A stretch of DNA of 11,204 nt, taken from positions 8,697 to 19,900 of the forward strand of contig VSOA01000033.1 of NCBI GenBank assembly GCA_009774585.1. The letters are read 5' to 3'. This DNA is from Lachnospiraceae bacterium. Lineage in GTDB: Bacteria > Bacillota > Clostridia > Lachnospirales > Lachnospiraceae. Below, one piece after another: positions 6,914 to 11,204 of this stretch. The notes under the pieces were generated by a model, which made no database searches, was not told where the DNA came from, and saw only the letters and a program-made list of their open reading frames with translations. The first letter of the stretch is position 1; each line of letters opens with the position of its first letter. A program made the position numbers and the translations under genes.

Positions 6914-7684
6914 CTACTTGATCACTCTTCTGTCCCGGTACTGCGCATACATCAGCAAAATGCCTGATACTGCGCCAAAGAAGATAAAAGACTGTATGAA
7001 CGGCATAAAATTATAGGAACCACCCGTCCAGAAATCGGCAAAATCGTTGCTCACATAAGTCATCGGTAAGGTTGCCGCCACCTTCTGTAACGCCTGCGGA
7101 AGCTGTTCAGTAGAGATTCCCATCATCCCCGTCAGTATCATCAGCGTAAAATAGACAGCCATCGTAATCCCGAATGTAATGCCGAATTTGCGAAAAATAT
7201 TTGCAAGTGAATGCGCAATTACCAAAAGGATCATTCCGATCAGATAAAGCGATACCAGCAGACAGATTACAGACGACACCGCCGGTTTCGGAATATCCAT
7301 TGTAAATACTTGGAACACTGCGTAAATTACAAATGCAATCGTCATAAAAATCATATGCGCAATAATCTTCGCCATCAAAAGACTTCTCTCACGGAAACCG
7401 AACAAACGCATCCGGAGCGGCACCTCACGTTCCACTTCCTGCGAATACAGCGCGCCGTATCCGATAAACATAATGGACATCGGGATAACAAGCGACATAC
7501 TCAGCATAATGGAGACGATTACATTATCCCTCGCCGTTTCAGGCACCTGTGCGCCGATTGTTCTCGAGAAAATCATGGTCATCATATTCGGAAACACGAT
7601 TCCGAAGAAATGTGTCATAAAATTACCGTTGATATTGCGAAGTTCATATAAAACCATGTTCATATTACATTTTTTCTGTTTCAT
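6914..7684 (-). CDS. ABC-2-type transporter permease
   Basis: A 256-residue membrane protein with six predicted spans near residues 22-42, 55-78, 103-127, 136-158, 165-187 and 226-247. This is the layout of ABC-2-type exporter permeases. EREVPLRMRLFGF at 85-97 is the cytoplasmic loop after span two that usually contacts the ATPase. The ALQKVAATLPMTY stretch (198-210) before the last span is also typical of the family. It pairs with the upstream ATPase gene, and a homodimer or a partner elsewhere would complete the exporter. GGGAG precedes the ATG at 7684 with a 5-nt spacer. It is the last gene of the two-component/ABC operon and converges on the araC-type gene with only 27 bp between the stops and no visible terminator. 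The exported compound is not evident; a peptide, antibiotic or lipid are all possible. Confidence 0.87.
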   Translation of the reverse strand: MKQKKCNMNMVLYELRNINGNFMTHFFGIVFPNMMTMIFSRTIGAQVPETARDNVIVSIMLSMSLVIPMSIMFIGYGALYSQEVEREVPLRMRLFGFRERSLLMAKIIAHMIFMTIAFVIYAVFQVFTMDIPKPAVSSVICLLVSLYLIGMILLVIAHSLANIFRKFGITFGITMAVYFTLMILTGMMGISTEQLPQALQKVAATLPMTYVSNDFADFWTGGSYNFMPFIQSFIFFGAVSGILLMYAQYRDRRVIK

Positions 7685-7725
7685 CCTTACTCCCTCTTTT
7701 CCCTTATTTCCAACTTAACTTCCAT

Positions 7726-7846
7726 GATTCCGCTTTGCGGAATCTCAATGCGTGGGAAGAATGCTGCTTGCAGCAAGTCCGCTCTGCGGACGGTTCTTCC
7801 GCGTGAACGGTACTTTCGTTCACGCTCTTCTTTATGCGGTCGCATA
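7726..7846. repeat. Dense cluster of perfect hairpins between ABC ATPase and permease genes
   Basis: This block is mostly self-complementary. GATTCCGC/GCGGAATC (7726-7744) has a 3-nt loop. GGAAGAA (7755-7761) pairs with TTCTTCC (7794-7800) and encloses two more stems: TGCTGC/GCAGCA (7762-7775) and GTCCGC/GCGGAC (7777-7791), giving a branched fold. GCGTGAACG/CGTTCACGC (7801-7825) has a 7-nt loop. TATGCG/CGCATA (7833-7846) includes the ATPase stop codon. About 84 of 121 bases fall in perfect stems. No U-run follows any stem, so these are not ordinary intrinsic terminators. It could be a dispersed palindromic repeat of the genome or a structured mRNA segment. Confidence 0.75.
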
Positions 7847-8701
7847 GAACTGCTCTCTGGCATTGATCGACATAATCTCGATATCCGAATTGCTCCGTTT
7901 GAAATTCACGTTATTGTCCATCAGAATTGATAACAGCCTTCTTTCTTCCTCCTTATCACGACAGGATAAGGCAATCAAATGATTTGGTGATTTCAATGCA
8001 CAAAAACCTTTCGTCAGACTGCTGTTTACCGGATTATTGTCGAGAATAAAAATTGCGTCCCCACAATACTTCCGAAACAGTTCTTCCGTCCTGCCGAAGG
8101 CAACTACCTTTCCTTGATCTAACAGCAGTATTTTATCTGCAAGCTGTTCCAGCTCCTCATAATAATGGGACACGATAATCAGGGAATCCTCTTTGTCCCG
8201 ATACCATTCGACCATTTTTTCCATCAATTTCTGTCTTGTCTCAAAATCCAGACCTGACGTGACCTCATCGTAAAAAGTCAGTTCCGCCTTTTGCATCATG
8301 ATCATAATGATGGTAAACTTCTGTTTCTGCCCGCCCGAAAGCGCATTGTATCGTTTCGACAGACACCCTTCAAATTCAAAGAAGGTGATCAATTCCTGTA
8401 ACTCTTTGTTGTCTTTTATTTTCGTGTCCAGAATCATCTCCATGATCCGTTTCACCGGCATGGTCGTCACATACGCGTTGCTCTGCATATGTGCCGCCAT
8501 CTGCTCCGGCTTTAGCTCGGTCACAATCCTGCCTTCATAAGCCGTCAGTCCTAATATCGCTTTGACAAGCGTCGTCTTGCCTGCGCCGTTGGAGCCGATC
8601 ACCCCGATGCGCTCTCCTTTCTCAAAGTTGATCGGACTGTTAATCTGCAGCGCCGTCTGTTTTCCGTATTTTACCTGTAATTGTTTGATTGTAAGTAACA
8701 T
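7832..8701 (-). CDS. ABC transporter ATP-binding protein (exporter type)
   Basis: A 289-residue nucleotide-binding subunit. Walker A is GSNGAGKTT at residues 36-44, the ABC signature is LSGGQ at 121-125, Walker B is LTFYDE at 141-146, and the switch histidine is H179. Walker B is followed by VTSGLD instead of the usual PTSGLD; the catalytic E146 is intact, so it should hydrolyse ATP. About 75 C-terminal residues extend past the core, as is common in antibiotic- or peptide-export ATPases. The ATG at 8701 is chosen because AGAGGTG sits 4 nt upstream. An in-frame start at 8779 would add 26 residues made partly from a duplicated 18-bp unit and would overlap the kinase gene. It sits between the histidine-kinase and permease genes and probably energises that permease. 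Confidence 0.92.
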   Translation of the reverse strand: MLLTIKQLQVKYGKQTALQINSPINFEKGERIGVIGSNGAGKTTLVKAILGLTAYEGRIVTELKPEQMAAHMQSNAYVTTMPVKRIMEMILDTKIKDNKELQELITFFEFEGCLSKRYNALSGGQKQKFTIIMIMMQKAELTFYDEVTSGLDFETRQKLMEKMVEWYRDKEDSLIIVSHYYEELEQLADKILLLDQGKVVAFGRTEELFRKYCGDAIFILDNNPVNSSLTKGFCALKSPNHLIALSCRDKEEERRLLSILMDNNVNFKRSNSDIEIMSINAREQFYATA

Positions 8702-8741
8702 ATTGCACCTCTTTCTATGCTGTTTCCACTGCCCGTTTTTC

Positions 8742-8777
8742 ATGCACTGCTCACTTTTTATGCGCTGCTCACTTTCC
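8742..8777. repeat. Imperfect 18-bp tandem duplication at the kinase 3' end
   Basis: Two adjacent 18-bp units, 8742-8759 and 8760-8777, match at 15 of 18 positions and share the core ATGCRCTGCTCACTTT. The right-hand unit includes the stop codon and last codons of the kinase gene; the left-hand unit is in the 67-bp spacer before the ATPase gene. It looks like a local slippage duplication, not a functional site. Confidence 0.6.
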
Positions 8778-10340
8778 AAAAGACAGCTTCACCTGCACAC
8801 CATTTTCAATATTATCAACTTTCAGCCCATATCCCATAAGCTTACTGTAGTAAGACGCCACATACAGCCCTAACCCTTTTCCCTTCCCGCTTCCGTCACT
8901 GCTGACAAAGGGGTTCAAGACATTCGGAAGCAGCTTTTCATCTATTGTCACACCATAATTAGTGATGCACAATGCTACGGGGCTGACTTCTACCGTGATA
9001 CGCTGATGCTCCGGCGTATACCCGACTGCGTTAGAGAACAGATTGTCAACAATTTTTCGCAGAATCTCCCTATCTGTGGAAATGACACCGCTTCCTGCAA
9101 CTGTTATCTGTAATCCTTTATTCTCCGCCTGCACCGTATAATTACCAGTCAATTCTCTCACGATCGCTTCGACCGCCACATCTTCCTCTTGCAGATTTTC
9201 CACATGATAATTTAAGTACAGAATATCCTCCACAATTTTCCTCATGGATAAAAGCTGCTTCTTCACCTCCGGCAGATATGCCTTCGTGTCCTTATACTTC
9301 CCGACTTCATTCATCATTCCTTCCACCAGAAGGAGCGCAGCCGCGATAGGTGTCTTTAACTGATGGGATGATGCCCGCAGGAATACTTCCTGACGCTCGT
9401 TCTCTTCTTCCAGTAAGCAATTCTTATGCTCTAACTCCTCGTAATTGTCATGCAGTTTGCCGTATAATTCATGCAGATTCCGCCCTAACATGCCAACCTC
9501 ATCTTTGCTGTCTGACGGAAAGGTAAATTCATCAGGCTCAAAACGTTCCGCCATACCCGCACTCTCCGCCTGATTGGCGAGACTGATGATCGGATTCACA
9601 ATTTTTCCCGAAAAGAATCCCGATGAAATCAGCACTACCAGAAATATAACCGCGACAATCATCGGCAGGCTTCCCATAACAATCGGCGTGATCTCTCCCA
9701 TCTGCGGCGTCATCGTCGGCAGCACCGTAATGATGAAGGCATCCTGTGTACGTCCCATAGCAATATAAGTAGTATAGCTGTAATTGCCGTCCGATACGCC
9801 CGCCTCATATACGATGGTATCGCCGGACATCGTATGCATCTTAGCATATTCACCCTGATAGACTTGTTCTCCGCTCTGCCCTTTCTGCTCCAGATGAACC
9901 TTAACCGGTGCATCCTCGGAAATGAGATTCTGACCTGCGAATATATCCTTGAATTTGGTCTGCCACTGACCGCTCATACTCTCCAACTGCTCCAAGTTAC
10001 CTTCTTCCATCATCATTCTGGCGCGGTCCAGAAGGTTTCGCAATTCTTCATCCTGTACGGTAATTGTCAGCTTAAAGAATTTTCCCGTTATATAGACCTC
10101 ATCGCCCGTATTCGGAATCTCCATTGTATAGGTTGCAGACGGATTCTTGACCGTCAAATGGTCGTAGCTTCTCTCTTCCATATAGCCCTGCTGAATCTCG
10201 GCGGCTGATTCCAGATTGCTGTTCATCACATAATCCACATACAGCGACGGCAGCATTAATACAAAGTATCCTATGACGAATGCGATCATGATCACCGCCA
10301 GCGCCACGCTGTATAGAAATGTCTTCCTTCTAAGTCCCAT
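8769..10340 (-). CDS. Membrane sensor histidine kinase with large extracytoplasmic domain
   Basis: A 523-residue kinase. Span one is at about residues 8-31, an extracytoplasmic domain of roughly 190 residues follows, and span two is at about 219-243. A HAMP-like linker (about 244-301) and a Glu-rich coiled stretch lead to the dimerisation helix, with the phospho-accepting H326 in SSHQLKTP. The ATPase domain has the N-box IVDNLFSNA (N433, N437). The G1 position reads NYG (461-463) instead of DxG, a variation seen in other Firmicute kinases, and the G2 box is GKGKGLGL (485-492). It probably autophosphorylates on H326 and passes phosphate to the regulator encoded just upstream. GGGAGGAG inside that gene's last codons precedes the ATG at 10340, 2 nt after its TAA, so translation is probably coupled. 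I recognise no named sensor domain, and the ligand is unknown. Confidence 0.92.
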   Translation of the reverse strand: MGLRRKTFLYSVALAVIMIAFVIGYFVLMLPSLYVDYVMNSNLESAAEIQQGYMEERSYDHLTVKNPSATYTMEIPNTGDEVYITGKFFKLTITVQDEELRNLLDRARMMMEEGNLEQLESMSGQWQTKFKDIFAGQNLISEDAPVKVHLEQKGQSGEQVYQGEYAKMHTMSGDTIVYEAGVSDGNYSYTTYIAMGRTQDAFIITVLPTMTPQMGEITPIVMGSLPMIVAVIFLVVLISSGFFSGKIVNPIISLANQAESAGMAERFEPDEFTFPSDSKDEVGMLGRNLHELYGKLHDNYEELEHKNCLLEEENERQEVFLRASSHQLKTPIAAALLLVEGMMNEVGKYKDTKAYLPEVKKQLLSMRKIVEDILYLNYHVENLQEEDVAVEAIVRELTGNYTVQAENKGLQITVAGSGVISTDREILRKIVDNLFSNAVGYTPEHQRITVEVSPVALCITNYGVTIDEKLLPNVLNPFVSSDGSGKGKGLGLYVASYYSKLMGYGLKVDNIENGVQVKLSFGK

Positions 10341-10342
10341 AC

Positions 10343-10996
10343 TTACTCCTCCCGAAACTGATATCCCACGCCGATTACCGTTTTGATACAATCCTCCGGC
10401 AGCTTCTTGCGCAGATTCTTGACATGCGCATCAATGATTCTATCGTTACCCACATAATCTTCGTTATAAATTCCCAGAATCAACTGCTCCCTTGTGAAAG
10501 CCCGCTTCGGCTCTTTCATAAGAATCTGTAACAGCAGAAACTCACTCAACGTAAGTTCCAAAGACCTTCCATCATAAAACGCCTGATAAGCATCGTCGTG
10601 AATGACAAGCCCTTTTTCTTCTTGTGGCTTAAGCCTTTTAACACGCCGCAGGATCGTCTCCATCCGCTTCAACAGAATAATAGGTGATACCGGTTTGATC
10701 ACGTAATCATCCGCATACGCATTAAACGCCTGTACCTGCGTCTTCTCATCATCAAGCGCCGTGAGCATGATCGTTGCCGTCTCCGGTTGATGTTCCTTGA
10801 TATATTGCAGAACTTCCAAGCCGCTCACCTTCGGCACCATAATATCTAACACTGCCATGTCAAATCGCTGCTTGGAAAGAAGTTCCAGCGCCTGCCCGCC
10901 GTCCTCGACGCAAGTGACATCATAATTCTGCATTTTCATATACTCGGTCAGGACTTCGCTTATGGTCGGTTCGTCTTCCAGAAATAAAATGTTCAT
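10343..10996 (-). CDS. OmpR/PhoB-family response regulator
   Basis: A 217-residue two-domain regulator. The receiver domain has acidic residues E8 and D9, phosphorylation site D51 (VLDIMVPKVSG), switch T79 and K101 (KP motif at 101-102). The C-terminal winged-helix domain runs from about 128 to 215. Its recognition region is around RIIDAHVKNLRKKL (186-199), ending in the usual IGVGYQF hairpin. Phosphorylation by the adjacent kinase should promote dimer binding to direct repeats. The ATG at 10996 is chosen because the protein then starts at the receiver's first strand (MNILFLEDEP). The likely promoter also starts transcription downstream of the alternative ATG at 11062. The nearest ribosome site, GGGAG, is 13 nt away, somewhat far. 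It is first in the operon with the kinase and ABC genes, whose expression it probably controls. Confidence 0.93.
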   Translation of the reverse strand: MNILFLEDEPTISEVLTEYMKMQNYDVTCVEDGGQALELLSKQRFDMAVLDIMVPKVSGLEVLQYIKEHQPETATIMLTALDDEKTQVQAFNAYADDYVIKPVSPIILLKRMETILRRVKRLKPQEEKGLVIHDDAYQAFYDGRSLELTLSEFLLLQILMKEPKRAFTREQLILGIYNEDYVGNDRIIDAHVKNLRKKLPEDCIKTVIGVGYQFREE

Positions 10997-11035
10997 GTCT
11001 TGTATTCCGCTCCCGTCTTGTACTTTACATTGCTT

Positions 11036-11067
11036 ATTGTAGCACAGTGGTATGAATTTCATATGAA
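11036..11067 (-). promoter_or_regulatory. Likely autoregulated promoter of the two-component/ABC operon
   Basis: The minus strand reads TTCATA-N5-TTCATA (11067 to 11051), an 11-bp repeat period, then 9 nt, then TACAAT (11041-11036) as a -10 box. No good -35 exists at 17 bp (ATATGA). This is the layout of OmpR/PhoB-family activated promoters, in which the regulator's direct repeats replace the -35. A start near 11029 would give a leader of about 33 nt before the regulator's ATG. The site is inferred from spacing alone. Confidence 0.5.
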
Positions 11068-11125
11068 GATGATGTGTTTTTACGAAGATGGGAGATTTTT
11101 TACAATATTTATGATAGGAAAACTT

Positions 11126-11194
11126 AAAAATCCACAGTTATCATTATAATTTTTGTTAAAAAATAAATAATTGCAATGATAACTGTGGATTTTT
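11126..11194. repeat. Perfect 20-bp inverted repeat with 29-nt AT-rich loop
   Basis: AAAAATCCACAGTTATCATT (11126-11145) is the exact reverse complement of 11175-11194. The stem is AT-rich and ends in a five-T run on whichever strand is read, so it could be a bidirectional intrinsic terminator for a gene beyond the right edge. It could also be a small non-autonomous element with terminal inverted repeats; CTTAA occurs next to both ends (11123-11127 and 11195-11199), although the left copy overlaps the repeat by two bases. No coding sequence is visible between 11063 and 11204 apart from this and the promoter. Confidence 0.7.
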
Positions 11195-11204
11195 CTTAAA
11201 AAAG

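Noticed and set aside
7726..7846. A CRISPR array or intrinsic terminator at the hairpin cluster
   Set aside because: The stems differ in sequence with no regular spacers, and no U-run follows them on either strand.
8702..8779. A 26-residue N-terminal extension of the ABC ATPase
   Set aside because: It is partly encoded by a tandem duplication and overlaps the kinase end. The ATG at 8701 has a good ribosome site and begins at the normal first strand of the fold.
10997..11062. A 22-residue N-terminal extension of the response regulator
   Set aside because: It would begin upstream of the probable transcription start, and receiver domains normally start at the MNILFLEDE strand.
11126..11194. 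DnaA boxes or a replication origin in the inverted repeat
   Set aside because: The TGTGGATTT in each arm matches the DnaA consensus TGTGGATAA at only seven of nine positions, there are only two copies, and no dnaA, dnaN or replication gene is near.

Overview
The window looks like chromosomal DNA of a low- to mid-GC Firmicute, most likely a gut Lachnospiraceae (Clostridia). The support is purine-rich Shine-Dalgarno sites before nearly every gene, a lipoprotein-type binding protein with two permeases and no ATPase, AraC-type sugar control, and family resemblance of the proteins. This is inference from style and protein families; no rRNA or other marker gene is present.

Region 1 (1-5724, minus strand) is an arabinose-glycan utilisation operon, transcribed right to left. 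It runs: extracellular solute-binding lipoprotein, LplB-type permease, LplC-type permease, DUF1680/GH127-type beta-L-arabinofuranosidase, then the first 88 codons of a GH51-type alpha-L-arabinofuranosidase cut by the window edge. Gaps after the binding-protein gene are 12-23 bp. The one larger gap, 59 bp with the starts chosen here, carries a perfect 11-bp hairpin that probably raises the binding-protein mRNA above the permease mRNA. Neither glycosidase shows a signal peptide, so the model is import of short arabinosides followed by cytoplasmic cleavage.

Region 2 (5725-5989) is a 265-bp divergent control region. It has a strong sigma-A-type promoter for the araC-type gene, several short palindromes, and an unusually perfect Shine-Dalgarno sequence about 106 nt upstream of the binding-protein start that has no start codon to serve. 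The AraC/XylS-type regulator (5990-6886, plus strand) is the obvious candidate controller of Region 1.

Region 3 (6914-11204, minus strand) is a separate signalling and export module: OmpR-type response regulator, sensor histidine kinase with a large extracytoplasmic domain, ABC ATPase, and ABC-2-type permease. The order resembles Firmicute modules that sense and expel peptides or antibiotics, but the ligand cannot be read from the sequence. The response-regulator promoter carries two TTCATA boxes 11 bp apart just upstream of a TACAAT -10, which suggests autoregulation. The ATPase-permease gap holds a dense 121-bp cluster of perfect hairpins. A perfect 20-bp inverted repeat lies at the right edge of the window.

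The most unusual items are non-coding: the hairpin cluster at 7726-7846, the orphan Shine-Dalgarno at 5831-5840, the 11-bp-period repeat at 11051-11067 and the inverted repeat at 11126-11194. I see no CRISPR array, tRNA, rRNA, transposase or phage gene.
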